Assembly: GCF_001401755.1 (NCBI RefSeq)
Contig: NZ_AVQK01000018.1
Location: 124,001-188,000 of the forward strand
Direction: 5' to 3'
Origin: Aquimarina longa SW024
Lineage (GTDB): Bacteria; Bacteroidota; Bacteroidia; Flavobacteriales; Flavobacteriaceae
Length of the DNA stretch: 64,000 nucleotides
Below, piece after piece: positions 1 to 9,566 of this stretch (positions are counted from its first letter, which is position 1; the number at the start of each line of letters is the position of its first letter). The position numbers and the translations under genes are program-made. The notes under the pieces were generated by a model that ran no database searches, was not told the origin of the DNA, and saw only the letters and a program-made list of their open reading frames with translations.

Positions 1-2
1 GT

Positions 3-644
3 TGCCGTTTTATGGATGAATTCTACGTGAACCGTAGGGAACTAATGCGCTGTGCTAAAATCGGTTCAAAATCTACTTACCATAGATGCATTGTGGATTT
101 AGATACTTGGCAATATCTGTCCTATTATCCTTCCAACAATCCTTACAAAGGTAGTAAAATCAAGATGTCCATAATTGGTACAAGTAGCGAACCAGTTATG
201 GGACAGTACCATCCCGAATTAGAACTGCTTGCAGAACAGTACTATCCCAGAGGTGTACCACTAGAGGGACACCACCATCCCAAAAACGGACAAGTTGTGT
301 ACCAAAACCATCCCATAGGTGGACAAGCATTGGTATCTAATATAAACAATACCAAACAAGAAAACAATATAAAACAGCCAAATGGCAGGCAGGCCGTTAT
401 TTTATTTTTTGAAGAAAAAGGTTTTGATGCTGATGAAGCAAAAAAATTCTATGAGCACTATGCAGATCGGGAATGGAAAACAAGTGATGGAAAGCCAATA
501 CGAGATTGGCGCTCATTGGCCACAAATTGGATGGATAGAACTGAGCTTTTCGAAGAAGAAAACAGACCAAACAAAAAACAGGCATCCCAAATCAAGGACA
601 ACTTGCGGACCACTAAAAACAAAGATTATGGACAACCCCTCTAA
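3..644 (+). CDS. DnaD/replication-initiation-like DNA-binding protein (5' end outside window)
   Basis: The reading frame is open to the left edge, so the gene is truncated by the window and its true start is not visible. The visible N-terminal part (MDEFYVNRRELM..., then KIGSKSTYHRCI) looks like a winged-helix segment. The C-terminal part (residues about 125-175 from the first visible Met, FFEEKGFDADEAKKFYEHYA then WRSLATNWM) resembles the DnaD/DnaT-like C-terminal domain that binds single-stranded DNA and helicase loader. It overlaps the next gene, a DnaC-like ATPase, by 17 bp, which fits a helicase-loading pair for element replication. The middle is low-complexity and rich in His, Pro and Gly (GHHHPKNGQ). 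The replication role is inferred from domain and neighbour. Confidence 0.6.
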   Translation, partial: CRFMDEFYVNRRELMRCAKIGSKSTYHRCIVDLDTWQYLSYYPSNNPYKGSKIKMSIIGTSSEPVMGQYHPELELLAEQYYPRGVPLEGHHHPKNGQVVYQNHPIGGQALVSNINNTKQENNIKQPNGRQAVILFFEEKGFDADEAKKFYEHYADREWKTSDGKPIRDWRSLATNWMDRTELFEEENRPNKKQASQIKDNLRTTKNKDYGQPL

Positions 645-1290
645 AATTATTGAAGGTGGCGTAGAATATTCACTGGGCAAGTTTGATGGAAAAAGCGTGA
701 TGTATGACTTTCCAAAAATCCTAATTTATTTGAACGCCAAAGGCAAATTGTTATTTGGTAAAAATTTTAAGATTTACGATGAAGATAAAAGTATACTACT
801 GAAGCTATGTTCTTACTTCATTAAGGATAAAGAGAATTGTGAAACCTACGGAATTGACATCGAAAAAGGCATCCTGCTTTCAGGCCCTGTTGGTTGTGGT
901 AAGACCAGCCTGATGAAATTATTACGACATATCGTCCCAATGCAACGACCCTATGAAATGATTCCCTGTAGAAACGTGACGTTCAGCTTTAACCATTTGG
1001 GCTTTAAAACGGTCGAAGAATATGGCAATACCAAATTCTACTGTTTTGATGATTTAGGTATAGAACCTACCGGTCGGTTTTACGGCAAGGATTTAAATGT
1101 AATGGGTGAAGTACTACTCTCTCGCTATGAACTTTATCTAGATACCAAACATAAAATTAAAACACACGCCACTACAAACCTAAATGCTGAAGAGCTGGAA
1201 GAGCGTTATGGTAATCGTGTTCGTAGCAGAATGCGAGAATTGTTTAATCTCATTGCTTTTGAAACTAAGGCTAGAGATAAGCGGAAGTGA
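628..1290 (+). CDS. DnaC/IstB-like ATPase (helicase loader type)
   Basis: About 220 residues from the ATG at 628; in-frame ATGs further upstream lie inside the preceding gene and look spurious. The Walker A motif GPVGCGKTS is near residue 88, and a Walker B-like segment FYCFDDLGIEP follows about 60 residues later. The C-terminal stretch RYGNRVRSRMRELFNLI has arginines that would suit an arginine finger. Length and layout match the short AAA+ ATPases of the DnaC/IstB group that load helicase on DNA. The 17-bp overlap with the DnaD-like gene implies translational coupling. Likely part of ICE replication or maintenance. A transposition helper role is less likely, because no transposase is adjacent. 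Confidence 0.7.
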   Translation: MDNPSKIIEGGVEYSLGKFDGKSVMYDFPKILIYLNAKGKLLFGKNFKIYDEDKSILLKLCSYFIKDKENCETYGIDIEKGILLSGPVGCGKTSLMKLLRHIVPMQRPYEMIPCRNVTFSFNHLGFKTVEEYGNTKFYCFDDLGIEPTGRFYGKDLNVMGEVLLSRYELYLDTKHKIKTHATTNLNAEELEERYGNRVRSRMRELFNLIAFETKARDKRK

Positions 1291-1407
1291 ATTTTATGGA
1301 AAAACAGGGTCCAGTGCCTCATTAGCCTACTTTAAAAATAACTGAAAACTGTTTTCGTGAGCATTCGATTTTGCTATATTAGAGGCTATAACATTTCTTT
1401 TAAATCT

Positions 1408-3906
1408 ATGGCAGACCTATTCACACGACCTTCATCAAAAATTGATAATCAAGAACTCTTTTTTAAATTGTATAATACTAAAGATGAAGAAGATTTATTA
1501 AACATAATAGACCTTTATCCTACAATATTTGATGACTCAAACTGGAAACCATTGGGTGGAAATTTCAGTAATTATGGTGTGGTAAAAAATCAACAATCAA
1601 GTCCTATTGCCGCGTTAATAGAAAAAGTCACTAATGCCATTGATGCTTTACTAACAAAAGAATGCATTCTTTCGGGAATTGACCCAAAATCTGACACTGC
1701 ACCTAAATCTATGGACGAAGCCATTCAAAAATTTTATCCAGAAAATAATTGGGATTTATCTTCATTTCGCAAAGAACAAGCCGAGAATATTCAAATTATT
1801 GCTGACGGTAAAGGGCCGAGAAATCAGCGAAACCAATATCCAACATCTGTAGTAGTTTATGATAATGGCGAAGGGCAGCATCCCGAAAAGTTTGAGGACA
1901 CCTTTCTTTCGCTACTTCGTGGTAATAAGAACGATATTCATTTTGTACAGGGTAAATACAATATGGGCGGAAGCGGTGCCATTGTATTCTGCGGAAAAAA
2001 ACGATACCAACTTATTGCTTCTAAAAGGTACACAAATGATGGTAATTTTGGATTTACCCTGGTACGTGAGCATCCTAAAAAAGAATCTGACCAAGCAAAA
2101 GAAACGTGGTATGAGTACTTACTAATTAATGAAAAAATCCCTTCGTTCACAGCTTCAAAACTAGACCTTGGTCTAAACAATCGTCAATTTGAAACAGGCA
2201 CCATATTAAAACTCTATTCATATCAGTTTCCCAAAGGCTATTCCGGGTTTGCCCAAGACTTGAACCAGAGTATTAATGAGTTTCTATTTCAACCCGCATT
2301 ACCAATTTTAACAGTCGATACCGCTGAGCGCTATCCAAATAATAAAGTTCTGGAAAATGATTTATTCGGTTTAAAGAGGCGTTTAGCAGCTGAGGAATCC
2401 GAATATTTAGACGAGAGCTTTTCAGAGAATTTCTCGGATGATGTCTTTGGTAAGATGAAAGTGTCCTGCTATGTGTTCAAAACCAAGGTAAAGGATTATG
2501 ACCTCAAGAAAACCAAGAAAATCATACAGGACAGGTATTTTAAAAATTCAATGTCCGTTATGTTTTCACTTAATGGACAAACCCACGGTCATTACACTTC
2601 TGAATTTATTACGCGTTCATTAAAGCTAAATTTGTTAAAAAGTCATTTATTGATTCACGTGGATTGTACTGATATGAAGTACAATTTTCGAAAAGAATTG
2701 TTTATGGCCTCTAGGGACAGGCTCAAGGACGGCGATGAAACTCAATTCCTTAGAAGTTATCTGGCAAAAAAATTGAGTGCAAAAGATGGAAGGTTGGCAG
2801 AAATAGAAAAACGCAGAAAACAAGCTGTAGATATTGATACGTCTTCAAATACAAGCGAATTACTCAAAAACTTTACGAAAAATCTACCACTTGATTCTGA
2901 GTTGGCAAAATTGTTGAATCAAACATTCAAGCTTGACATAAAAAAGGAAAAGAAAACTGAGGGAAGGAAGAATCGAACTTCAAATGAAAAAGAACCCACA
3001 CCTTTTGAGCCTAAGAGGTTTCCATCATTTTTTCGAATCGACACTAACAGTAATGATAAAAAAGAAGTTGCTTCAATACCACTTAATGGTGAAAAATCGA
3101 TTCGTTTTTCTACAGATGTAGCCAATGATTATTTTGATAGAATTGATGAACCTGGGGATTTAAGGGTTAGTGTACTCAACATAAAACCTAATGATTCTGA
3201 TGGTGGAAATAAACCTGGTGAACCTAAAGAAATTGATGAAGTTTTTAACGTAGTAAAAAGTAGCCCAAACAAAGGAAAAATAAAAATTTCCCTTAACCCT
3301 AAAGACGAATTGAAAATTGGCGACAGCATTCAAATGAAAGCAAGCCTCTCATCACCAAATGGCAATATAGAGGAATTATTTTGGGTAAAAATTGCCGACA
3401 ACAACAAGCCAAAAAGCGAATCACCGAAAAAAGAAAGCGATAATGATTTGTTGGGATTGCCAAAACTAGTCTTTATGTACAAGAGCACAGATGAGAATTC
3501 TGATACGGACGTAACTTGGGAAGCGGTTGAAGAAGCCACGAGCCTCGATGTAGATTATTCTACTGTTATGATTCCGGATGCTGAAGGCGACTTATTGAAT
3601 CGCATTTTTATCAATATGGACAGTACCGTACTGAAAAATTTCAAATCCAAGGAAAAGAACATCAACCAAGAACAATTAGAATTAGCTAACCGCAAATATT
3701 ACACCTCGGTATATTTTCACACCTTGTTTCTTTACACAATCAGTAAAAACAGAGGATATGAGATTAGGCAAAAAGTAGAGGGCAAAAATGAATTGGAACA
3801 CGTGGATTTAGGCCAATACCTAAAGGATTTGTTTGACCACTACTACTCAACCTTTATTTTAAATTTTGGTGGTATGGAAGCTATGATGCAGGGAATTGGC
3901 GATTAA
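1408..3906 (+). CDS. Large GHKL-fold ATPase at head of phosphorothioation island
   Basis: 832 residues from the ATG at 1408; a GTG start 51 bp upstream is possible but less likely. Three GHKL ATP-binding boxes are visible: N box IEKVTNAIDALL (about residues 71-82), DNGEG (about 151-155) and GKYNMGGSGA (about 182-191), which places it with Hsp90/MutL/MORC-type ATPases. The middle (about 480-640) is charged and low in complexity, and the C-terminal third has no domain I recognise. It precedes the XRE-SspB-SspC-SspD genes by about 130 bp on the same strand but has its own upstream spacer. Defence association is inferred from context. It may belong to the Ssp restriction arm or be a separate defence gene. 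Confidence 0.7.
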   Translation: MADLFTRPSSKIDNQELFFKLYNTKDEEDLLNIIDLYPTIFDDSNWKPLGGNFSNYGVVKNQQSSPIAALIEKVTNAIDALLTKECILSGIDPKSDTAPKSMDEAIQKFYPENNWDLSSFRKEQAENIQIIADGKGPRNQRNQYPTSVVVYDNGEGQHPEKFEDTFLSLLRGNKNDIHFVQGKYNMGGSGAIVFCGKKRYQLIASKRYTNDGNFGFTLVREHPKKESDQAKETWYEYLLINEKIPSFTASKLDLGLNNRQFETGTILKLYSYQFPKGYSGFAQDLNQSINEFLFQPALPILTVDTAERYPNNKVLENDLFGLKRRLAAEESEYLDESFSENFSDDVFGKMKVSCYVFKTKVKDYDLKKTKKIIQDRYFKNSMSVMFSLNGQTHGHYTSEFITRSLKLNLLKSHLLIHVDCTDMKYNFRKELFMASRDRLKDGDETQFLRSYLAKKLSAKDGRLAEIEKRRKQAVDIDTSSNTSELLKNFTKNLPLDSELAKLLNQTFKLDIKKEKKTEGRKNRTSNEKEPTPFEPKRFPSFFRIDTNSNDKKEVASIPLNGEKSIRFSTDVANDYFDRIDEPGDLRVSVLNIKPNDSDGGNKPGEPKEIDEVFNVVKSSPNKGKIKISLNPKDELKIGDSIQMKASLSSPNGNIEELFWVKIADNNKPKSESPKKESDNDLLGLPKLVFMYKSTDENSDTDVTWEAVEEATSLDVDYSTVMIPDAEGDLLNRIFINMDSTVLKNFKSKEKNINQEQLELANRKYYTSVYFHTLFLYTISKNRGYEIRQKVEGKNELEHVDLGQYLKDLFDHYYSTFILNFGGMEAMMQGIGD

Positions 3907-3972
3907 CATCAAGTGATTTCCTACCCTAATACCGTAGTGCAAAAATAAAGTCATTATATCCCATCCCAAAAG

Positions 3973-4002
3973 TTGTTAATGGCTTAAATAATCCTATTTT
4001 TG
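3973..4002 (+). promoter_or_regulatory. Promoter of the XRE-SspBCD operon
   Basis: TTG at 3973-3975 and TATTTTTG at 3995-4002 match the Bacteroidota -33/-7 pattern with a 19-nt spacer. The predicted start of transcription falls about 7 nt further on, inside the palindrome at 4007-4019. Confidence 0.6.
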
Positions 4003-4006
4003 TAAG

Positions 4007-4019
4007 GACAAATTTTGTC
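4007..4019. promoter_or_regulatory. Palindromic operator candidate for the XRE regulator
   Basis: GACAAA-T-TTTGTC is a perfect 6-bp inverted repeat centred just after the -7 box and 22 bp before the XRE start codon. The position suits autorepression by the encoded regulator. Binding itself is inferred. Confidence 0.5.
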
Positions 4020-4041
4020 TCTAAAATAAAATTCAACAACG

Positions 4042-4362
4042 ATGGAAACATTGGGTGAATATCTCAGAACACTAAGAGAATTGCAAAATCTGCCTATAAG
4101 AAAAGTTGCAGCGGCACTAGATATAGACCAGTCAACACTTGGTAAATATGAGAGAAATGAGAGGCTTCCCAAAAGAGAGCTTCTGTCAGACTTCGCCTCA
4201 TTCTATAATGTTGCTGTTTCTGAATTGGAAAAAAAATACTTAACCGACAAGGTTGTGTTTACCCTTTTAGAGGAAGAAAATCCAGAGCGTATTTTAGTTG
4301 AATGTAAAGACAAATTGAACTATTTAAAAAATAAAAACGGCGAATCGAAAATAAATGAATAA
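4042..4362 (+). CDS. XRE-family helix-turn-helix regulator of the Ssp operon
   Basis: 106 residues. The N-terminal half is a typical Cro/C1 helix-turn-helix: TLGEYLRTLRELQNLPIRKV, then AAALDIDQSTLGKYERNER, then LPKRELLSDFASFY. The C-terminal 35 residues (EEENPERILVECKDKLNYLK) may be a dimerisation tail. It is the first gene after a clear promoter and overlaps the sspB-like gene by 8 bp, so it is co-transcribed with it. By analogy with restriction-modification controller proteins it probably represses its own operon through the palindrome at 4007-4019. The fold call is firm; the regulatory target is inferred. Confidence 0.8.
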   Translation: METLGEYLRTLRELQNLPIRKVAAALDIDQSTLGKYERNERLPKRELLSDFASFYNVAVSELEKKYLTDKVVFTLLEEENPERILVECKDKLNYLKNKNGESKINE

Positions 4363-5218
4363 ACTAACGTTTACAGGACACGAAACATTTCACTGTCGCC
4401 ATTTTTGGTTGAAGAAGGGATACGATTATCTTTCCAAAGGACAGTCTTTCAAAAACCCTGATGCGGTAACAGCTTTAGGTGTTGGAAAAAATATGGTGAT
4501 GTCCATTAATTTCTGGTTAAAGGCTTTCGGCATAAATGACCGAGAAGACCAAGCCACTACATTTGCCAATAAAATCTTTGATAGTAATGTAGGTTATGAC
4601 CCTTTTTTAGAGTACGAAGGTACGCTGTGGTTATTGCACTATAAATTGTTAGACACCAACCTAGCATCTATTTACCCTTTAGTTTTTAAGCAATTCAGGA
4701 AAAGTAGAGTTAATTCACAATTTACAACCCAGCAACTACTTAGGTATTTGATAAGGGCAGCCACTAACAATGAAACTTCGATAGCTGAAAACTCATTGAA
4801 AAACGACATCAAGGTATTCATAAAAACATACTATCTAGCCGATAAGAATATTAAGGATATGGAAGACGATTTATCGTCCATCTTCATCGACCTCAATCTT
4901 ATTACTAAAGTTACCGATACCGAGGAAGGTTCGGTTTTTCAATTGAAAGTAAGTGAGAGACCAGAGATACCCAAAGAAATATTTTACTTTCTAATCCTAG
5001 ACAAATTCCCAGAGTTTACGTCTATAAGTTTTGATGATATACAAAACAATATAGGTGATGTATTTGCTTGCTCTACTGAAGGTACAGAACTCAAAATTCA
5101 GGAAATATCAGAAGCTTTTAAAGGTGTTGTTTATAAGAAGGATGCCGGTAGAAAAGAAATACAAATTAAAAATATCCCTAACAAGTGGGACATATTAGAA
5201 CGTTACTATAATGTATAA
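4355..5218 (+). CDS. sspB: SspB-like DUF4007 protein (DNA phosphorothioation)
   Basis: 287 residues. The N-terminus (LTFTGHETFHCRHFWLKKGY, then LGVGKNMVMSINFWLKAFGI) is the signature of DUF4007 proteins, which occur beside PAPS-reductase-like DndC/SspD proteins. In the single-strand phosphorothioation system SspABCD, SspB is described as the nicking component. The gene overlaps the XRE gene by 8 bp and the SspC-like ATPase by 8 bp, giving a tight operon. I see no classical nuclease motif by eye, so the role rests on family and context. Confidence 0.75.
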   Translation: MNKLTFTGHETFHCRHFWLKKGYDYLSKGQSFKNPDAVTALGVGKNMVMSINFWLKAFGINDREDQATTFANKIFDSNVGYDPFLEYEGTLWLLHYKLLDTNLASIYPLVFKQFRKSRVNSQFTTQQLLRYLIRAATNNETSIAENSLKNDIKVFIKTYYLADKNIKDMEDDLSSIFIDLNLITKVTDTEEGSVFQLKVSERPEIPKEIFYFLILDKFPEFTSISFDDIQNNIGDVFACSTEGTELKIQEISEAFKGVVYKKDAGRKEIQIKNIPNKWDILERYYNV

Positions 5219-8200
5219 GTTTACAACATCCACAAATATTGAGCGTGATGCCGTAAACGACATCAATTACGTAGTTACACCCAATGCAAAAAATGTTTTT
5301 GAGAGAATAGTTTCTGGTTTTCAACAGGGACATCATTCATTTAATATAATTGGCTCTTATGGCACGGGAAAGTCTAGTTTTCTTTGGGCTTTCGAAAAAA
5401 ACCTTAACGACAGAAAACCCTATTTTGCTCACCTTAATGGCCAGTTTAAAGGGGTTCAAAAATTTTCATTCTTAAAAATTATTGGGGAAGCTGCACCCTT
5501 AACAGATGTGCTTAAGAAATCTTTCAAGGTTAAGGAAGATACAACCAATTCAGACCTTATTGAGACGATAAGCAGGCGTGCTACATCACTTAAAAACAAG
5601 GATGAAATATTAGTGATTTTAATCGATGAGTTTGGTAAATTTCTTGAATACGCAGCCAAACACAATCCCGATAGCGAATTATATTTCATACAACAGTTGG
5701 CTGAATTGGTAAATGATTCCAATAGAAATATTATTTTAATTACGACGTTGCATCAAAATTTTGGTTCTTACGCCATTGACCTATCTCAAAACCAAAAGAA
5801 CGAATGGGATAAGGTCAAAGGTAGACTAATTGATATCTCATTTGACGAACCTATTGAGCAGCTACTTTATCTAGCATCCGAAAGAATAGAAGGTTTGAAT
5901 ATTAAAAAACCAAAGCAAATTGGTTTTCAAAATTTATTCAATACAATAAACGAAAGCAAATTGGTGAGCAATTCAGAAACTCTGAATTATGATTTAGCCA
6001 ATAAACTTTATCCATTCGATATTTTATCAGCAAATGTCTTGGCTCAGTCTTTACAAAAGTATGGTCAAAACGAAAGGTCTTTGTTCTCTTTTTTGGCTAA
6101 CAGTCAAGTTTTCTTTGATAAAATAGATGAAGACAATCATACATTTTTTAGTGTAGCTGACGTATTTGATTATCTAACACTTCATTTAACTAGTGAATTA
6201 GAAGATAGATATTCAAACCCACACAAGCCTCAATGGAATACCATCATAAAGGCGTTGGACAAGGCAGAGGCTATAAACGATATTGGATATGAGCATTTAG
6301 CCAAAATCATAAAGACCATTGGCTTGGTAAACTTATTTGCAAAATCTTTCGGTAGGCTGGATAAAACTTTCCTAGAAAATTATGGTAAGTATGCCTTAAA
6401 CATTCCTGATTCCGAAAAATATATTGAAAAGCTCATAAGTCAAAAAATAATTAAGTTCTATAATTATCGTAATAAGTTTTTCTTTATTGACGGAACGGAT
6501 GTTGATGTAGAACAGGAATTGATTGACGCAAGTTCACATATTGATACCGCCATCAACATTGCTTCAAAAGCCAGATATTATTTTAAAGAAAAATATCATT
6601 TTACCAAGGAAGCTTATTTTGAAATTGGCACCCCAAGGTTCTTCAAGGTAAATGTATCGGATTACATAGAAAACATTAAACCTGAAGGGGGAATTGACGG
6701 CTACATACATATAATTCTCAATAAAGACATAAAACAAAAGGATTTAAAGAATACCGATGTCCAACAACCGGCACAACTATACGTACTTCTCAAAGACTTT
6801 GAATTTGTAAAGTCTTGTATCTATGAAATCGAAAAGATGGATTTTGTATTACAAAAGTATGCAGAGGATAATGTTGTAAAAAAAATACTAACGGAAGAGA
6901 AAGCCCACGAAATAGAAAAACTGCAAAAACTTTTAGAATATGGTATTTATGAAAAATCTAATGCTGATTGGTTCTATGATGGTAAAAAACTCAAAATTGA
7001 TTCAAAGGTAACCTTAAACAGAAATCTTTCCTTAATAGTAAAAAAAGAATATCCTGACACACCTTGTTATTTAAACGAGATGGTCAATAAAGAGTATTTA
7101 AGCACCCCTATTCTAACCGCACGTAAAAACCTCTTGAAGGATTTACTGCAGTATAGCGAAGAGGAAAACTTAAATTATGATGACCACAAGTTTCCACCTC
7201 AAAAATCCATTTATCTGGGACTTATAAAAGAGACAGGAATACACCAGGCTCAAACCAACGGATATATTCTCACTGAGCCTACGAATTCTAGTTTTAAACC
7301 GCTATGGAAACATTGCAATAATTTCTTAGAGGATTCAAAACATATTAAAAAGAACTTGTCTGAATTATACGAATCGCTATCTAAACCACCATTTAAACTT
7401 AAGAAGGGGTTCATAGATTTTTGGATTCCTATATTCCTTATTGTAAAAAATCAAGACTATGCACTATTTCACAAAGCTTCTGGTTATGTCCCTTACCTAA
7501 CCAGTGAAGTTCTTGACCTTGTGCATAAGAAACCTTCCGATTATGAATTAAAATCATATAAGATTGAAGGCGTAAGACTAAACCTTTTCAATAAATACAA
7601 AGAGATTACAGGTGTTAATACATCTAGTAACAAACCCGAAAGTTCGCTGATTTCTATTTTCAGTAGTTTCATAGCGTTTTATAATGCCCTACCAGATTAC
7701 GTTAAAAAAACCAATCGATTAAGTCCATCGTCTAAAGGCTTGAGGGATGCTATTGCATCTGCAAAGGATCCAGAAAATGCGCTACTATCAGAAATACCTA
7801 AAGGATTAGGATATAAAAACATTAACCTCGAAGAAAATGATAGTGAAATCCTAAATGACTTCATTGAACGCTTAAATGGCGCAATCAGTGAAATTAGAAT
7901 TGCCTACGAAGGTTTGTTAAACAGGTATGAAGAAAATATATGCGACGCTCTAAATCTGAAAATTAATGATTTTACAGATTACAAAAGTAAAATTCAAGCA
8001 CGTTACAAGTCATTGAAACGACACTTGTTGATTCAAAAAGAAAAAGTCTTTCTTAACCGTATAATGTCCAAACTAGACGAACGTGATTCTTGGCTAAAAT
8101 CCATTGCTGATGTGATTCTTGGAAAGTCTATCGAGAAAATGAATGATGAAGACGAAGCCGTTTTGATGGACAATACAAGAAAGATATTCTCAAATTTAGA

Positions 8201-8435
8201 TAATCTATTGGAGTTACATTCTTTGGCAAATGATACTGTAAATAATGAAATAGTACAATTTCAACTAACAGATATCTCAGGTAGAACCATAAAACAAAAT
8301 ATCGTTCTGAGTGCTTCTGAAGAAAAGAAAGTTTCAGAATTACAGAAAGGTTTAGCCAAGGTACTATCCAAAAATGACAAATTGAGTGCAGCTGCTATAA
8401 TTAGATATTTAAAAATTTTGCACGATGAAGGTTAA
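5211..8435 (+). CDS. sspC: SspC-like large P-loop ATPase
   Basis: 1074 residues. Walker A GSYGTGKSS is at residues 48-56 and Walker B ILVILIDEF at about 133-141, followed by a long helical, charged region. Size, P-loop position and placement between DUF4007 and the PP-loop sulfotransfer gene match SspC of the SspABCD pathway, in which ATP hydrolysis is needed for sulfur insertion into the DNA backbone. The last 11 bp overlap the start of the sspD-like gene. The middle (residues 500-900) has no domain I recognise. Confidence 0.7.
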   Translation: MYKFTTSTNIERDAVNDINYVVTPNAKNVFERIVSGFQQGHHSFNIIGSYGTGKSSFLWAFEKNLNDRKPYFAHLNGQFKGVQKFSFLKIIGEAAPLTDVLKKSFKVKEDTTNSDLIETISRRATSLKNKDEILVILIDEFGKFLEYAAKHNPDSELYFIQQLAELVNDSNRNIILITTLHQNFGSYAIDLSQNQKNEWDKVKGRLIDISFDEPIEQLLYLASERIEGLNIKKPKQIGFQNLFNTINESKLVSNSETLNYDLANKLYPFDILSANVLAQSLQKYGQNERSLFSFLANSQVFFDKIDEDNHTFFSVADVFDYLTLHLTSELEDRYSNPHKPQWNTIIKALDKAEAINDIGYEHLAKIIKTIGLVNLFAKSFGRLDKTFLENYGKYALNIPDSEKYIEKLISQKIIKFYNYRNKFFFIDGTDVDVEQELIDASSHIDTAINIASKARYYFKEKYHFTKEAYFEIGTPRFFKVNVSDYIENIKPEGGIDGYIHIILNKDIKQKDLKNTDVQQPAQLYVLLKDFEFVKSCIYEIEKMDFVLQKYAEDNVVKKILTEEKAHEIEKLQKLLEYGIYEKSNADWFYDGKKLKIDSKVTLNRNLSLIVKKEYPDTPCYLNEMVNKEYLSTPILTARKNLLKDLLQYSEEENLNYDDHKFPPQKSIYLGLIKETGIHQAQTNGYILTEPTNSSFKPLWKHCNNFLEDSKHIKKNLSELYESLSKPPFKLKKGFIDFWIPIFLIVKNQDYALFHKASGYVPYLTSEVLDLVHKKPSDYELKSYKIEGVRLNLFNKYKEITGVNTSSNKPESSLISIFSSFIAFYNALPDYVKKTNRLSPSSKGLRDAIASAKDPENALLSEIPKGLGYKNINLEENDSEILNDFIERLNGAISEIRIAYEGLLNRYEENICDALNLKINDFTDYKSKIQARYKSLKRHLLIQKEKVFLNRIMSKLDERDSWLKSIADVILGKSIEKMNDEDEAVLMDNTRKIFSNLDNLLELHSLANDTVNNEIVQFQLTDISGRTIKQNIVLSASEEKKVSELQKGLAKVLSKNDKLSAAAIIRYLKILHDEG

Positions 8436-9555
8436 ACACGTACTTGGAATTTCTGGAGGAAAAGATAGCGCTGCACTAGCACTTTATCTTAAAAATCTAT
8501 ATCCCACTTTGGATGTAGACTATTATTCTTGCGACACAGGAAAAGAATTAAAAGAAACCTATGAACTTATAGAAGCCTTAAACAGCAGGTTAGGTAAAGA
8601 CATTAAAACAATTTTTGCTGTCGAACCAGAAAAAGAAACCCCGTACAAAACCACATTTGACCATTTTCTAGCTGAATATGGTGGTTATCTTCCCTCTTCA
8701 ACTGCAAGATGGTGCACCAAAAAACTAAAGTTAGAACCCTTTGAGAAATACATTGGTGATGAGCCTACAATATCATACGTGGGAATACGAGGAGATGAAA
8801 ACAGAGAGGGCTATATATCCAAAAAAACCAACGTGCAATCTATTTTTCCGTTTAGAAAAAATATTTGGAGCGAAGACGTTATAAAAGAAGTGTTGGTTAA
8901 TAATAATATTCCAAAGATTGCAAAACTATATAACAGTCTAAGTCCAAACCATTTAAAAGAAGATATTCTCAATAGGGTCAATCAGCCTATTTCACCGAAC
9001 TTTAGGCAAGGGCAAAAATTAGAATTCCTTTTAAATAGTGATGTAAAATTATTTAATCGAGTGGTATTTGAGTATTTAAAAGAAAACACCGATTATCCTG
9101 TAGGCCTTTTAGAAGAATTCCCTTTAATAGATAATGATGAAGTCTTGGTATTAGACGACATCTTTAAAATACTAGATGAGAGTGGTGTTGGTATACCAGC
9201 GTACTATATAAAAAAATCATACCAAGTAGAAATTGATGGTAAAATAGAAACTGGCACCTATTCTCGAAGCAGGTCGGGTTGTTTCTTTTGTTTTTACCAG
9301 CAAAAAATAGAATGGGTTTGGCTCTTGGAAAATCATCCAACCTTATTTAAAAAAGCTATGGTATATGAAAAAGACGGTTACAATTGGATGGATAGCGAGA
9401 CCTTAGAAGAGCTGTCTAAACCAGAACGAGTTAAAGCCATTAAAAAAGAACATTTTACGAGAATGAAAAGGCAGCTTAGCAAAAGAACCACCAACAGTTG
9501 GAAAGATGAAATTATTGAAGCGGAAGGTCTTGGTTGTGCTAGCTGCTTCATTTAA
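8425..9555 (+). CDS. sspD: SspD/DndC-like PP-loop (PAPS reductase family) sulfurtransferase
   Basis: 376 residues. The PP-loop SGGKDS is at residues 10-15. Cysteines at C97 (ARWC), C286 and C289 (GCFFC), and C371 and C374 (GCASC, at the C-terminus) could hold an iron-sulfur cluster and act in persulfide transfer, as in DndC. The family activates the DNA backbone by adenylation with ATP and accepts sulfur from a cysteine desulfurase. It overlaps sspC by 11 bp and is followed 11 bp later by the MORC-like ATPase gene. The C-terminal GCASC pair at the very end is worth noting as a possible sulfur carrier. The family call is firm. Confidence 0.8.
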   Translation: MKVKHVLGISGGKDSAALALYLKNLYPTLDVDYYSCDTGKELKETYELIEALNSRLGKDIKTIFAVEPEKETPYKTTFDHFLAEYGGYLPSSTARWCTKKLKLEPFEKYIGDEPTISYVGIRGDENREGYISKKTNVQSIFPFRKNIWSEDVIKEVLVNNNIPKIAKLYNSLSPNHLKEDILNRVNQPISPNFRQGQKLEFLLNSDVKLFNRVVFEYLKENTDYPVGLLEEFPLIDNDEVLVLDDIFKILDESGVGIPAYYIKKSYQVEIDGKIETGTYSRSRSGCFFCFYQQKIEWVWLLENHPTLFKKAMVYEKDGYNWMDSETLEELSKPERVKAIKKEHFTRMKRQLSKRTTNSWKDEIIEAEGLGCASCFI

Positions 9556-9566
9556 AATATAAATAT

